From Hemileia vastatrix (lineage: Eukaryota; Basidiomycota; Pucciniomycetes; Pucciniales; Zaghouaniaceae), in contig JASXTE010000004.1 of NCBI GenBank assembly GCA_030280995.1, positions 11,709,501-11,773,500 on the forward strand: 64,000 bases of DNA, read 5' to 3'. The translations under genes were made by a program, and so were the position numbers. Position 1 is the stretch's first letter, and each line of letters opens with the position of its first letter. The notes under the pieces are model-generated. The model did not search any database. It was not told where the DNA came from and was given only the letters and a program-made list of their open reading frames with translations. Below, piece after piece: positions 1 to 12,566 of this stretch.

Positions 1-784
1 CAGGATTAATCATTGAGGTAGCAATTAAAAGTAATGGATTGGATACATGAGATAACTGTCTACTATTCCCAGCTTCTATAGGTCTCAAGGTTTCATCCTG
101 CCTTCCAGATTTACCTGAAGGAACAGAGTCAGCCATAAGAAAAGGCACTTGAGAATCAATAGAGGGACGTACCAGGGTTTGCTGGGTATCACCATATTGG
201 GCTTCCTTCTTCTTTTGCCTCCTTGATAAGGGTGGGGAGGAGTGGGGTTGGCCTGGGTGGGCCTTGATGGACCTACCTGAGGTAACTGATGCTGATTTTG
301 AGCTAAGTAGTCCCACTGTGTGTTGAGCCAGTCCCACTGCCACTTGGACACTTCCACCATCTCTTGGGATTGGGGAGCCAATTGTTGTTGATCCCTGGGA
401 GGAAGAGGTTTCCTTTTCTCTTGGAGAAAAGTATCTGTTCTTTTCCCCCTTTCTTCCAAGGCATCTACCCTTACCTTTAGTTTCAAGCTGTCTGTCTTTA
501 ACTCCTTTATGTGGGTTGACAGATTCTTTATCTGCTGGGACAACGGCATCTTTTTTATCTTGAAGCCTTTTGGAAGCTCTTCTGGTGGGTTTGTCCTGGG
601 CTTCTGATCCTGAGTATTGTTCACTAGGATTTCTACTTCTTCCATTTCTACATCCTGTTTGGGGCAAGGATTTATTAGTTTGAGAAATTCTTCTTGTTAA
701 AGGAGAACTTACAGAAGTAGGCTCATCATAATCAATTAAGTCTAGTTCTTCTTCACGTGCAGCAAAACCAATTTGATCAGTCAT
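1..784 (-). CDS. Gag amino-terminal region of chromovirus copy 1, two or more exons, partial
   Basis: Proposed start is the ATG at 784. Exon 1 (784-713) encodes 24 acidic residues ending DYDEPTS. It is followed by a 58-nt intron (712-655) with donor GTAAGT, a CTAAT branch-like site and acceptor CAG. Exon 2 from 654 then reads DVEMEEVE, the conserved LPKGFKIKK block, a coiled-coil-like stretch and a proline/glutamine-rich tail with HPYQ. Exon lengths, phase (0) and position match the second copy at 52550. A second intron equivalent to the one in copy 2 has a candidate donor (GTACGT near 170) and acceptor (TTCAG near 114), but this pair is out of phase here, so copy 1 may carry an indel. The function inferred is the leader part of a capsid polyprotein. 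Confidence 0.65.
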   Translation of the reverse strand, partial: MTDQIGFAAREEELDLIDYDEPTSVSSPLTRRISQTNKSLPQTGCRNGRSRNPSEQYSGSEAQDKPTRRASKRLQDKKDAVVPADKESVNPHKGVKDRQLETKGKGRCLGRKGEKNRYFSPREKETSSSQGSTTIGSPIPRDGGSVQVAVGLAQHTVGLLSSKSASVTSGRSIKAHPGQPHSSPPLSRRQKKKEAQYGDTQQTLVRPSIDSQVPFLMADSVPSGKSGRQDETLRPIEAGNSRQLSHVSNPLLLIATSMINP

Positions 785-939
785 TTTAAGATTCTACTGA
801 AATGAAGGAAAAGAGACAAAAAATTAATTAGTCTTTATTTTTAATTTTTATTTAACAGAAATAAAATAAAAATAATAAAAAAAAATCTTTTTAGGATAAA
901 AATCAACTTAAATAAAATTAATAAAAGAAAAAATTTAAA

Positions 940-1480
940 ACCAGGATAATGCAATCAACTGTAGAAATAAATTAGAATTTCTATTAATTTTTATTTTCAG
1001 GATTTAAATCAACTAATTTATTACCAGGATTTATTGTCAACTGAAATAATCAAATATGAATCTTTATTAATAAAAATTATTTTAACTGATTACTTAACTA
1101 CCAGGACTTAATGTCAACTGAAGTAATTTAAATATGAATTTTATTACTTAAAAAGATTTATTGGATTACCAGGACTCAAAGTCAACTGAAGTAATGAAAT
1201 GTTAATTATTTATTAATAAAAAAAAATATAATTGTCAGGACAATTTTTCAACTGGAAAAATTAAAAAATTTAATTAATCAGGACAAATGTCAACTGAAAA
1301 ATTATAATAATTATTATATTTAATAAAAAATATTATTGTCAGGACAGTTTGTCAACTGGAACAATTAAAATTCAAATTAATCAGAAAAATTGTCAACTGA
1401 AAAATGATAATAATTAATATTAATATATAGTTATTTTATTACCTCTGGGACTAAGAACAGTTATTGCTCTATTATGGTCA
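940..1480 (-). repeat. Array of leader hairpins, core CAGGAC-loop-GTCAACTG
   Basis: About eight units, irregularly spaced at roughly 45-75 bp, share CAGGAC, a 3-6 nt loop, then GTCAACTG. CAG pairs with CTG and GAC with GTC, leaving an AA bulge. The last unit (about 1445-1485) has a longer loop and the stem CTGGGAC / GTCAACCAG. The array lies between the primer-binding site and the gag ATG, so it would be in the 5' untranslated part of the genomic RNA. The minus-strand RNA reads CAGTTGAC-loop-GTCCTG. Confidence 0.7.
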
Positions 1481-1859
1481 ACCAGGAAAAATAAAAATAA
1501 ATATAATAATAAAAATAAATTCCAATTACCAGACACCTCCCCCTGCAAAATGAGCAAATTTATGCCACTTACAGAGTGCTGAGTAAAAGGAAATACGTAG
1601 CAAATGAAGAGTGAAGAGTAACCCACAAATAGTAATAACAATAATTACCACGATATATACGATCTTTAGTCAGTATATGAACTTAAGTTTTGGAGCGCCG
1701 TTCAATTCCCGTTCGCAGCAAAAACTTTTATCACGTGACGTATGACGTTCGTCGTTTTCTCGCCTCCACTCGTCCTTTACAGGTACTTGTACGCCAATGG
1801 TCCCCTCGATTACGCCTCAAGTAACGTTGCGCCGTCAATATTTTGGAAAGGATCCCAAT

Positions 1860-2686
1860 TGTCAAGGGTCACTTTTGGTCTAGAAGCTTTGTTACGGTGT
1901 AATATGAAGATTTTAAGGATTATTTGAATCTCAAAAGTTAGGTACATATTTCTCAATCAAGTATGATTTCTTTTACTCAAAATAAGAGGTAGATTTAAAT
2001 ATTTTATATAAGTTATAGATTAGAATTATGTTTGTTGTAAGTACTAAAGATATAAAATATAAGAAATAAGTTTTAGTTGTTGTAGTTATTGTAATAAATG
2101 AGTTGGTAAAATAGAATGATCAAAAGACAACAAAAAGAGAGGCCTTTTATAGGCAAAGGAGAGACAAAGCACGGAAATCAAATTCTAAAAACAGTAGGAA
2201 GAGAGAGAGAAAAAGAACATTCCAGAAAAGTATTTCAAATAATAAAGTTATTCCAAAAAGAAGGCGTCACAAAGATGTATTTACAGAGTATGTCAGAAAT
2301 ACATCAATATTTTTAATATTTACTGTAAATGTCAATCCTAAATAAGAAATTTGATTTTTTTGTATATATTTAATATTATTTGAATATTTAAATCTTATTT
2401 TATCTTTGTATTTATTTATTTTTTTGATATAAAGTTTTATTTTTTCCCAACCTGTCAAATGAGCACGGTGTTAGAGAAAAATATAAGGGACAAAATTATA
2501 ATTTTAATTTTACTTATTTATTTAATTAATTAATTTAATTTTAACATTCTGTAACTAGTTAATTTATTATAACTAATTTTAATGTAACTAAATGATAATT
2601 AAATAATAATTAAAAATGATAAGGTGCGGCTTCATCCAGTAAATAATTAATTATTTCACTGGGTAAGTCTAGTAGCCTGGCTGACA
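1860..2686 (-). mobile_element. 5' LTR of chromovirus copy 1
   Basis: On the minus strand the LTR begins TGTCAGCCAGGCTA at 2686 and ends CCCTTGACA at 1860, so it has TG...CA ends. The outer end matches the intact element's LTR (TGTCAGCCAGGCTATTCC) and the inner end is followed by a similar primer-binding region. A TATA box is shared at a comparable place. The rest is AT-rich and too diverged to align by eye. Confidence 0.7.
2143..2153 (-). promoter_or_regulatory. TATA box of the copy 1 LTR
   Basis: The minus strand reads CCTATAAAAGG. The same 11 bases occur in both LTRs of the second chromovirus (45578-45588 and 53614-53624), flanked there by TTGCC and GGCC-like sequence as here. Conservation in otherwise diverged LTRs supports a core promoter. 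Confidence 0.6.
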
Positions 2687-5536
2687 AAGTCTGTAAACCT
2701 TCAAGAAAATGTGTGGCTATTATCCTGAATTTTTATAGATTTTATAAAGTATAATCTAGATTTAAATTGAGTCCAGAAGTCTGGAAAAGCACCATGGAGA
2801 TCTGTGGATATTCAGATCAGCTCCTGAACACATCTGGAAGGGGAAATGGGATCATATGACTACTATATGCATAGATTTGGCTGTAGACTCAAATTTAGAG
2901 TAGGGAAAAGAATCAGAACATACAACTTACAACCAATAATACATAAAAATAAGTATTATTTCATAATATTACATTTATAACAGTAACCTTTTGAATTCAA
3001 CATTTTAGTAATTACAACAAATATTCTAAATAATAATTCACATATTTATACTCATAGGATACCATTAGAAAGCTCTATATTTCAGGTACTCAAAATCAAA
3101 ATAATATTTATAAAATAAAACTATATTAACACATGTATAAATATAGTCATTTAAATAACTTTTCACTGGTACAACTTTTTGTTTTATTTCATTATATTTT
3201 TTAATGAGAACATATTCTAACATCTAAAAACCATCAATATCAAAAGGCAACAAGACTTTCTCATATAAAATAGATATTTTATCTTAGATTATTGAGAATA
3301 TATTTTTACTTAAACAGACAGGTTTTTCTTTTGATTATCCAAATCCTTTAGATTCTGCTTACAGCAAATGCAACTGTAAGAGTCTTTTCACATCATTTTT
3401 TTCTTCCCCAAGCCACCACAATAGTATCTACCCAACCACCCCCTCCTCACCAGACTACCACATCAACACCTAAAATTCTTTGTATTTTACATTAATTATT
3501 TTTCTTTAAAATTTAAAAAAAAAAACTTTTTTTCTTTTTATACTCCAACCTGGACATCAAAAAAACAACTAAAGGATTATATTACTATATTAATCTCTAC
3601 AACTTTAAATTAAATTTAAAAGATAAGTAAATCCTTCTTTTCATATATAATAAATCTTTAATCTGCCGACCAAGAAGAAAAAATATATTAAAATATTCCT
3701 ATTTTCTACATCTTCAACTTACATTTAAATGAAATATAGAGCCTTATTTTCTTATATATGAAATAAAATATCTTATCTTTAGACACCTATATAAAATAAC
3801 ATAATAAATTATTATTATTGTCTTTAACTTCAAATCACATTTAAATAAAAAATAAATCCATTCTTTTCATATATAATGTATCATTAAGCTGGACACCAAT
3901 AAAAAATAACATAAGAATTATGAATATTCTCTTTAACTCCAATTAACATTTAAATAAAAAATAATGCCTTCTTTTCATATATAAAAAATAATTAACCAGT
4001 AATATTTATCTTCCTCATTATCATTCTTGAAATATACCATAATAATATAAAATCATCTAAAAGTCATTATATTAAATCTTTCTGGTCATTTTCATCATCA
4101 CTTCTTATTTTTGGTGATTTAGTAATGCAATATTTTGCTGTTGATTTGTAGTAAAAATATCAATTATCATTACACAAAAAAAGTAATATTTTGCTTATAT
4201 TGTTGTTTTTTTCAAGCTTAAAAATTTGTTTGGCTATATAAATATTTACCTGTTTTGTTAAACAATTTATATATTTTTTTTGAAATTTTGAGATGCAAAG
4301 TCTTTTTGATAATATGATATATCTTTTTTTACAAAGGTGTAAAAAGGTATTTATGTGCAATATATATCATGAATACACCTCCAGGATATTTTATATCCCC
4401 ACTCATTATTATTTTGAAAAAAAAATTTTTTTCCTAATTCCTCTCACTCATTATTGATACTTCATAACTAACATGTTTGTATGTGTAGTCACCATAATAT
4501 CACCTTAATTAGTAAGTATGAAATGAAACCTTCTAAATTCAATGGTCCAATTTTTCAATGAGGAAACACAGTACAGTGCAGGGCACAAAGAGGGTGTTCA
4601 ACACTTGGGAAAACTTCTCTTAAAAATATTATACAAATATGATAACTTCCTGCAATACTTATGAACTCTCCATGTACAGGAACTATGTTAACTGCCCATG
4701 AGACTAATACAGAAAATTCAGATCACCTGCCAATAGGAAGAAAGCCATTTAATATCTCTTACCCCTAACCTCACTCTCTGAAAATATTTTACCCAATTCA
4801 TCCACACTACACTACAACTTATTGGATAGAAGAGAAAGCTATAAAATCAACCATTACATGTCTAAAATTTTCTATCTGCTGAAGTGAGGTTAAGGTCCAA
4901 ATCACTTCACTTCAGCTTCCCCCAGAAGAATTAAGACACCTTCTAAAGGACTTAAATTTAGGTAAGTTCTCCTACTCACATTGTATCTAAATAAAGTTTT
5001 TCTCCTCTGATATGTTCAAATTTTCATGTTTAGATGCTGATCACTTCCAAAAAAACATATGTTCCTACAAAAACTCTTTAGAAATTACTTTACTTGGTAC
5101 AAGGATTGATCACTCAACCTGGGGAACAAAGGGTGTCTTCACATTTTGAATTACAGTGGAAATATTGCACCTAATTGGTTCACTTCTTCCAGCTCTGGAT
5201 GGGATCTCAAAACTCACTCAAATATATGTATCTTAAAGTTACCCTCTCTTGAAGGCTCAACTGAATCAGAATCATGACTATGGAGAAATATTTCTTCCTG
5301 CTATTCTATGCTGAAAGAGACGTGGGGGAGATGCAATCCTTGTGTGAACCTGTTTAAAACAGCTCAAGAGAGAATAGCACAGGGTGATGACCCCATAAGA
5401 CTTCAACTCACCAGGAAAGTACCCAGAAATTTGGATCTTTGATGGTATAACTTCCCTAAAGCTTCTGAAATTGGTGTTATTATGCAGGGAAGCGATGAAG
5501 AGTTTTGGGGATACAGGAATATTATTTTGGAACAAC
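2687..5536. other. AT-rich spacer without a recognisable gene
   Basis: Only short reading frames are found. Apart from the degenerate tandem repeat at 3540-4000 I see no gene, RNA or complete mobile element. Cytosine-rich low-complexity sequence occurs near 3410-3470. A minus-strand frame of 111 codons at 5278-5613 runs into a MITE end and matches nothing I recognise. Confidence 0.5.
3540..4000. repeat. Degenerate tandem repeat, about 110-bp unit, four copies
   Basis: Each unit contains an ACTTTAA- or CTTTAACT-like start, ACATTTAAATAAA, CCTTCTTTTCATATATAA and a CTGGACACCAATAAAAAATAAC-like block. The units are diverged, which suggests an old expansion. Confidence 0.5.
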
Positions 5537-5700
5537 ACACCACGCAATATGGGGGGCGGAATTGCTAGCAAGTCCGCAACCTTGAAACCTAATTCATATA
5601 TTTTTGAGCCCACATTGAATCAGTGATGAAACCACCAAGAAAAAATATTGACATTCTGGTGAACTCAATATGAATACAACTTGAACACTTAATGAAGCAT
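5537..5700. repeat. Left part of a palindromic-end MITE (GCTAGCAAGTCC family)
   Basis: It begins CACGCAATATGGGGGG, followed by a version of the family palindrome (ATTGCTAGCAAGTCC) and the typical CGCAACCTTG. Sequence to the right degrades and no matching right end is seen. Confidence 0.5.
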
Positions 5701-5944
5701 AGCTAATAATACTTTGAACAAATCTTGCAATATGAAGAATATGATTTTTTTATAGAAATTTTAATACAGTGCAGATCACACCCAAATTATTCTGAAAAAT
5801 ACATATTTTAAACTATTTAAGAAGTTTCTTTTCAATTTAAAAAAAAAGTACACCAAAGTATAGATCTGGCAAGATACCATCTGACATAATTATATAAGTT
5901 TCTTTGGCCAGAAATACATGGAGAAACTATAATTTGAAATATGT

Positions 5945-6320
5945 AAATTTGTTCATGAAAGGTGGGACTGAGTTGAAAGGGAGGAAATTGGGGCTCAAGG
6001 ATTGTTGAGGCAAGTTAAAGGGGAGCAATGGGGCTACAAGGGTTGAAGAGGCTGGAGAGAGGGGTGAGGAAGGGTATATGGGGCAGCAAGAAGGTTTGGA
6101 AAGAGTTGGAAGGGAAGATTAAGGGTTTCCAAGGCATTTTGAATGAAGAAAAGGGTGGGGGAGAGGTTGGGAGGGGTGAAATGGAAATCAAAAGGAGATG
6201 GAACACAATGGGGCTGGGAGGGTAGCAAAAGGGGTGGGGAGGGAAGACAAGCATGTGTTGATAGAATTGAAAGGGATGGGGATTGGTGCAAACAGAGTGT
6301 GAAAATAGGAGGATGAACTA
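5945..6320 (+). other. Strand-asymmetric purine-rich tract with many G runs
   Basis: About 370 bases are almost all purine on the plus strand, with many GGGG and GGAGGGG runs. Long open frames on both strands and in several frames are a by-product of this composition and do not look like genes. The tract could form triplex or G-quadruplex structures. Confidence 0.6.
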
Positions 6321-6654
6321 TGTTCTTTGGGCAAAGAACAGAGTTCACTGACATAAAATATTAGCTGAAACATAGTTTTCAATTCTGTAAAAACAGTTGT
6401 AGGTAATAGAAAAAGTCAATGATTTTTTTATATGTAATCTGAACGTTTTTAATAAAATTATTCTATTTAAGAATTGTGATATTGTCAACTGATTTTCATT
6501 GATCAACTTAAATTAATAAAGTATTATTTAAATAAGTTACTTCAAAAAATACTGTGCATTGAGTAGACTCATGGAATGATTTTTTCTGGATTCCATTCAG
6601 CTATCCTCACACTTTCGCTATGTTTTAAATATAGATCCATTCTTATTTGTGTGA

Positions 6655-6762
6655 TACTTCAAGTGAAATTTCAGTATTACTTCAGTCTGAGTTCCATCTG
6701 ATTTCCATCTGACTTCAAGTTGAGGACTTGCTAGCAAGTCCCCCCCAAAAACTGTGTGGTGA
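6655..6762. repeat. Right part of a palindromic-end MITE
   Basis: It contains the repeated TCTGAGTTCCATCTGA words typical of the family, the perfect palindrome GGACTTGCTAGCAAGTCC at 6724-6741, and the end CTGTGTGGTG. No left end is visible nearby. Confidence 0.55.
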
Positions 6763-6849
6763 AATAATGGAACTTTTCAATGTATAAATGAGTTGAATCC
6801 AAGATATTGCCCCTTGCATTTTACCCTATTATTCCCTTCTGGAGAGATT

Positions 6850-9314
6850 GGATGACAATTGGGAATTTATCTGACTTGAATAAATCATGCAGAAAATAAT
6901 GAGGGTGAATTAAATGATGATGATGAGAACATAGATTTTGACAGAAATAATGGACAAGAAGATGGTGCTTTTGTTGTCAAATTATTATTCTCTTTTTATA
7001 TCTTTATTTCACAGTGTTAACAATTTTTTTATAGCTTTACAGTGTAAAGGAGGCTCAAATATTGTGTCAGTGAAACAATATGATGCTTATCTATCTCACT
7101 TCCATCATCAAGCTTTTCCAATACCTCACTCCTCTGGATTATTTATTCAAGAATATTTTGTTGACTTTTTTGTGCAGCCTTAGCAAAGCCGTCTATTCTG
7201 GATCAAAGAAAATCAAGCTGAAAGTGATGGTCTGTATGGTGGTGTTGTTGATGCAATAAATTGTGGGATGAGCTTGGAATAGATTGGCAATTGAATAATA
7301 TAACCTTCCAGATTTTTTGGAGGTCCACAAAATATGACTAAACTTTATTATGATGCTATAGTTATTGTTTTTAAATCTTATAAACACAATCTGTTTATTA
7401 CAGACACATTCAACCCAAACTGGAAGGAAGTCAGTGACAATCTTCTTGATGGTCAAACTGTTCAAGATTGTCCAGAATTGGTGGAAAGGGTTTTCAAATT
7501 GAAACTTTATCCTATATTAAAAGAATCAGTTTAGAAAGGAAAAACTGAATGTTAGTGTGGTTTTCTTTTATCTTTTTTGGCATATGTGTATGTCTTTGAA
7601 TTTCAGAAGAGGGGATTACCCCCAGCACACATTCTTATTTTCTTGGATCAACCTGATAAGCCAATCTCAGCAGAAGACATTGATTCAATTATTTCTGCTG
7701 AGTAACAAAACTCTATGGAAAACCCATTAATTTTAAATATTGTCATGAATTGCATGCTTCATAGCCCCTGTGTGAAATCTAATCCCCTCACTTCTTACAT
7801 GAGATTGGAAAATGTTCTAAAAAATATCCACAAAAATATAATGATTTAACCTCTATGGATGAAGAAAGTTATCCTTTATATAAGAGGAGGAAAAATTGAA
7901 GAGAATATTCCAAGTAAGAAGGAAGCTTTAACTAAACCAATCAAATTGTGGTCCCTTATAATCCCTATTTAAAATACTGCTTCAATTACCATATCAATGT
8001 TGAAGTGGAAAAAACAATCTTTGCAGTCAAGTATTTTTATACATATGTCTATAAAGATCATGATTGTGCAACAATGGTCTTGGAGGTCAAAAAACACAGC
8101 CTTTATGAAAAAATTATTTAAATGGAAGGTATATCTTTGCTTCTGAAGCATCTTGGCATATTCTTAGATTCCTCATGCATGGACACAGAACAACTGTTGT
8201 TAGGCTGCCACTTGATGTTCCTGGCCAAAAGTTTGTAATATATGACCCTGAAAATAAGGAAAGAGAGTTGGGTGATGGTAAATATATTCTTAAAGAGTGG
8301 TTTACTGCTTTCTCAAAAGTAAACACTTTTTAGGTGGAAAAGGTGGTTAAGTATCCTTATGATTCTTCAAGATTTGTGTGGCACATGTAAGTTTGAATTT
8401 CTATCCCTCATATTTCAATTTTAATTGACAAGGTTCTCTTTATTAACAGAAATAAGAAAATATGGGCTTTGGGAAAAAAAGGTAATTCAATTGGGAGGGA
8501 TTCCTTCTGTGGACCCAGTGCTCAATAAAAAATTTATTTTCAGCCTCTCCTCTACCATGTGCCTGGTCCAAAAATCTATAATTATTTAAAATCAGTAAAT
8601 GAGATTATACATCCCAGTTTCAAAGCTGCTTTCTTGGAACTGGGACTTCTTGTAGATGATTCTGAGAACATGAAATTTCTTCAAGAGTTTTCTTCAATAA
8701 AGTCAGGTCATCAATTAAGGCTACTTTTTGTGTCAATCCTTATCTGGATCTGGTTATCTGATCCACTGGGTCTCTGGGAATAATATCATTTGGAATTTGT
8801 AGATGACTTCAGGAATTTAATAAAGAACAAAATTCTTATTCTAAATCCTTCCTCTCACCAAGTTCAAGATTATTCTTTGACACCTATACATAATTTTCTT
8901 GATAAATATGGATCTTTATTATCAGAATATGGACTTCCTGAGCCATTACAGCACTTCTGCTCCTCTTCTGGCTAGCTCATCTTGGAGTAAATGTCTTATG
9001 ACCAGAAAAAGCTTTCCAAATTCTTAAAATTTCAGTTTCTTTCCTCAAAAAAGTACCAAAAGAAAGCCTTTGATTCCATCAAGCAATCTTATGAAGCAAA
9101 TGAGGATGGTTTATTTCTCTTAGATAGAACCAGTGGTACTGGAAGAACTTTTGGGGAAAATATACTTCTAGCATGGTGTCTGAGTTGGGGTCATGTTTTT
9201 CTTGCTGTATACTCTTCTGGAATGGCCTCAATTATTCTTCAGGGAGGAAGAACAGCTCATTCAAGGCTCACGATTCGAATTGATATTGAGCATAAATTTT
9301 ATTTTCAAATAAAA
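6850..9314 (+). pseudogene. Decayed Helitron Rep/helicase, 3' truncated
   Basis: Broken frames on the plus strand follow the order of a Helitron protein. They are the amino-terminal Helitron domain (GSNIVSVKQYDAYL near 7060; LFITDTFNPNW near 7395; GQTVQDCPELVERVF near 7450), the Rep-type block (GLPPAHILIFLD near 7615; VKYFYTYVYKDHD near 8020), the linker (PKIYNYLKSVNEIIHPSF near 8570) and the start of the Pif1-like helicase (FLLDRTSGTGRT near 9115; GGRTAHSRL near 9245). The Walker A motif is altered (GPGGTGKT expected, lysine to arginine). Candidate introns remain, for example a GTAAGT donor near 8387 with an AACAG acceptor near 8450. The helicase stops after GRTAHSRLTI and directly abuts LTR sequence at about 9315, so most helicase motifs are missing. 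Many stops and frameshifts make it non-functional. Confidence 0.85.
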
Positions 9315-9862
9315 TCATTTGGTGGTCAGGAACGTTGGATTTGCAGGTGTGCATGGGCTCTTGATTAGTAGTCAGTGGTATATAGTGAAAAAGACAGTTT
9401 GGGGCAACTTTAATTATCATTCAACCATCTGGTGGTGATATCCTTGTTCCTCACTCAGTTTTAACTATTGTTGGACACAATTTGGCTGTGTTTTGTTGCA
9501 AGTAAGTTCTTCATTTAACTTTACTTAGAAACTGTTTTCTCTGTTATAGTCTTGCAAGCTATAGCAAGTATCATTGCTGTCTCTGGTGTGGATTTGCAAC
9601 CTACATCAAGTATCATTGCTTTCTCTGGTGTGTACATTAGTCTGCAGTTCAGTTCTTTGGTTTGGTAGTCTGTCTGGAGACTACTTTCTTGACTGATCAA
9701 GCAGTCAAGAGTGTTTGGAAAAGGGGCTTTGTGGTAACAGGAACCAATTCACTGTAACAGGTAAATCTCACTCTATTTTCTAAAGGGACAGAGGTTTTTC
9801 TTCTGGTTTTACTCCAACTCCCTTGGTCAAGGCCTAAAGCTAGTACTATAGGATTGTCTACA
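9315..9862 (+). mobile_element. 5' LTR fragment (R/U5 part) of the long-LTR Ty3/Gypsy family
   Basis: This matches the 3' part of the LTR at 20766-22853 almost base for base, from GGTGGTCAGG to the end TTGTCTACA, and is clearly less similar to the LTR at 16935-19413. About 1.5 kb of the LTR's upstream part, where the antisense gene sits in other copies, is absent. A primer-binding site follows at 9867. Confidence 0.8.
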
Positions 9863-9866
9863 TTTC

Positions 9867-9883
9867 CGGCGCCCAATGTGGGG
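9867..9883 (+). other. Primer-binding site
   Basis: CGGCGCCCAATGTGGGG lies four bases after the LTR end. The sister copy at 60597 has TGGCGCCCAACATGGGG, the usual TGG-starting complement of a tRNA 3' end. The first base and two others have changed here, in line with decay. Confidence 0.6.
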
Positions 9884-12566
9884 TAACGGATCTGTTAGTT
9901 CTTTGGATTCTTTGTTGCCTGTGATTGGATCTTTTTGGTGTTTTTTTCTGGAAGAATGGCTTCTGGATCTGCAATTCCTGTGGTGACTGTCAGTGGGGGG
10001 GAAGGTCCGCCTGCGGTGATGGTTAGGGAATGTGTTAGGATCAAAACTTGGGATGGTTCCAAGTTTAATGGTGATTATGTTAAGTGGTTTCTAGAGAAGT
10101 ATGAAACTTCTGCTGGCGTTGATGGTGCTTCCCACCTGGATATGGTGAAGCAAATCATCTTCTTTATTGGATATAGGGCGGTGGAGAAGGAGGTTGTAGC
10201 CATGTCTGGCTACAAGAAGAGAGATTGGAGGTTATTGTGTAGGGGAATGGTTGATAGATGGGCCTTCAGGTTCACTATGGTGGATCTGAATAAGGTTGTC
10301 AGTGAGTGGCAGTCTTATGGAGGTGTTGGTAACTTACACAGTTACAGGAAGTTTGCGCTACAGTTTGATCCTGTGGTGGAATACTTGGTGGAAGTGGAGG
10401 AGCTGGCGCATGAAAATGCTTCCAAAGATGTTTTTTGGTCCACCCTGGCTAGAGATGTCAGGATGGATGTGTTGAAGGAGTTATCAAGGAAAGACTTGAT
10501 GAAGACTCTCTCTCATGGGGATTAAAAGCTGTCTGCCTTGGATAAGGTGAAGGAGGCATTGGAGGTCCATCTGGAGTTATTGGCGGTGGACACCTATCAA
10601 GAAGGGTGCGCCAAATATGTCAGCAAAGTCAGTGAGGCTTTGGCTGAAGAGGAGAGTAAGGTGGAGAAAGAAGAGAAGAATATGGTTAAGGTTCCCAAAC
10701 AAGAGCGGGACCCAGTGGTAGAGCAGTTAGCTGATCTGACAAAACGGCTTCATATTTTTGTTCAGGAGGCTGAGAAGGCCAATAAGGCGCCTCCGTAGCC
10801 CAGGGAATTTGATAGGTGTACTGGTAGGAGTGACCCTTGGTTTTGCTCTTATTGCAGAAGGAGAGGACATAAGTCGAATGACTGTTGGGCCCTGAAAAGA
10901 GATGTGTCAGAGGGCAAAGTAGAATTTTATGGCAGGGTATTCAAGTTCCCTGATGGTCAGTTTGTCAAGCCCAGTGAGGGGCAGGCTCCTGTGGAGATGG
11001 TCAGGAGAAGGGCTGGTCTCAATCAGAGGAGGCCAAGATTTGAGGAGATTCCTGATCAGGGGAATTCCTCTACTAAGCAAGATGGAGACGGCAAGGGAAA
11101 AGGGAAGGAGGTGAATAAAGTCTCTTTTTCTACTTCCTTTGGTGGATTAGAGTTGTATTCTTGCAGAGGACAGTCAAGTGGTGAGTGCTTGGCTGGTGTT
11201 TATGATGTGGAGGCAGGCAAGGTGGGTAGACCTAAGAGCAGTTCCCAGGCCCCTCCAAAGCCTAAGGCATCAAAGGCAGATCCTAAGCTGGGTCCAGCTA
11301 GGAAGAAGTACAGCAAAGAGGAGCTGTATAAAATGCAGAAGGGGATTGCAAATATGGGCCCCCCTAGTTTTGGAGCATTGGAACTTAATGGTGAGCCAAT
11401 GCCTATGGATGTGGACTCTGAATCTGAGGGGGAGGTTCCATTGGCTTCATTGCCAAGGCCTGCTGGGGTCAGAGGGATCTGGTTTGATTCCTGTAGATGG
11501 GAATCTGTTGGTGGTGTTGGTCCTCAGGAGAAATTTAGGACCAATATAGTGAAGCCAAGGGCTCATTTTGAGAGGCCAGTAGTCTCTGGCCAATCAAATG
11601 TTATGGACTCTGTTCTAGATCAGATGAATCAGGGTCAGGTTCCTCTCACTTATGTAGAGTTATATGCTATCAGTCCTGGGTTGTCTGATAGACAGAAAAG
11701 GTTGTTGACCAGAAGAAGGGTTTCTTCTGGAGAAGTGGAATACATATGTGATTCTGCAGAGAAGTTTGGAGAGGGGTTGGAAACACATTTTTCTGCACCT
11801 TTAGGATATTTCAACGTCACCATGAATGGCAGGGAGGCTAGGGCATTAGTGGATTCAGGTTCACAGATTAACCTGATTTCTTTGTTTGAGGCCACTCATT
11901 TGGGCCTCCCCATCAAAACTAGAATTGGTGGGAATTTAAGAGGTATAGGTGGCCACATAACGGAGTTGATGGGAACCTCCAAATTTTTCAAGTTTGATGT
12001 TGGTGGAGCCTCCGGAAAGGCTCATTTTTACATTGCTAAAGACAATGTAAAAGTAGTTTTAGGTGGGCCATTATTGATGGATTTATAGGGAAGAATTGGC
12101 TATCAATTTGACATGGGGATTTGTTTGGAGTTGAATGGTGAAGATGAAAGAAGGCTTCACATGAGGTTATCATCTCCTGGAGATGATAGTTGGGAAACCA
12201 GGCCTGGTTTGTCTTTCATGTGTCAATGAATGGATTGTTGTAGGAGGAGAAAGGAAGTGGGTTCCACCTCAGGATTTTTGGAGTATGGCGTAGGCTCTAG
12301 AGAGAGTCTTTCTTTTTTTGAATGATGAGGGCTGATCACCTAAGTGCTAAAACCTCTCCCCAAGGTGAGGAAATCCCAGGTTGTAGTAGGTCAGCTCCCT
12401 TTGAGATATACCAAGTGGATTTTCAACTTTCTCTTTTTAATTTTTCTCTTATTTGAAATTATTCATCAAGTTTTTTATCAATTCTTTGTTCTTTTTCAAG
12501 ATTTTCAATTAATTTTAATTCAAGTTCAAAAAGGAAAATGGGTTATATATCTATATTGAAAGATAT

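Larger units (their letters stand above)
1..1859 (-). mobile_element. 5' internal part of a Ty3/Gypsy chromovirus (copy 1), continues left of the window
   Basis: This stretch lies inside the LTR at 1860-2686 and reads leftwards. It holds a primer-binding-site candidate next to the LTR (TTGGGATCC, read on the minus strand from about 1858), a leader of about 1.07 kb rich in small hairpins, and the start of gag. The gag start is homologous to that of the intact element at 45210-54382: both share the block LPKGFKIKK followed by a heptad-like stretch ending HIKELKT. Pol must lie beyond position 1. Copy 1 is a relative rather than a twin of the second copy, since leader and LTR have diverged strongly. 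Confidence 0.8.

Noticed and set aside
5278..5613. 111-codon minus-strand frame
   Set aside because: It runs into a MITE end and has no recognisable motif.
6015..6382. Several overlapping frames on both strands
   Set aside because: They result from the purine-rich tract, with low-complexity products and no conservation.
10523..10798. Repeat-induced point mutation as the cause of the gag stops
   Set aside because: One stop fits C-to-T and G-to-A changes, but two sites are too few, and a genome-wide dinucleotide test would be needed.
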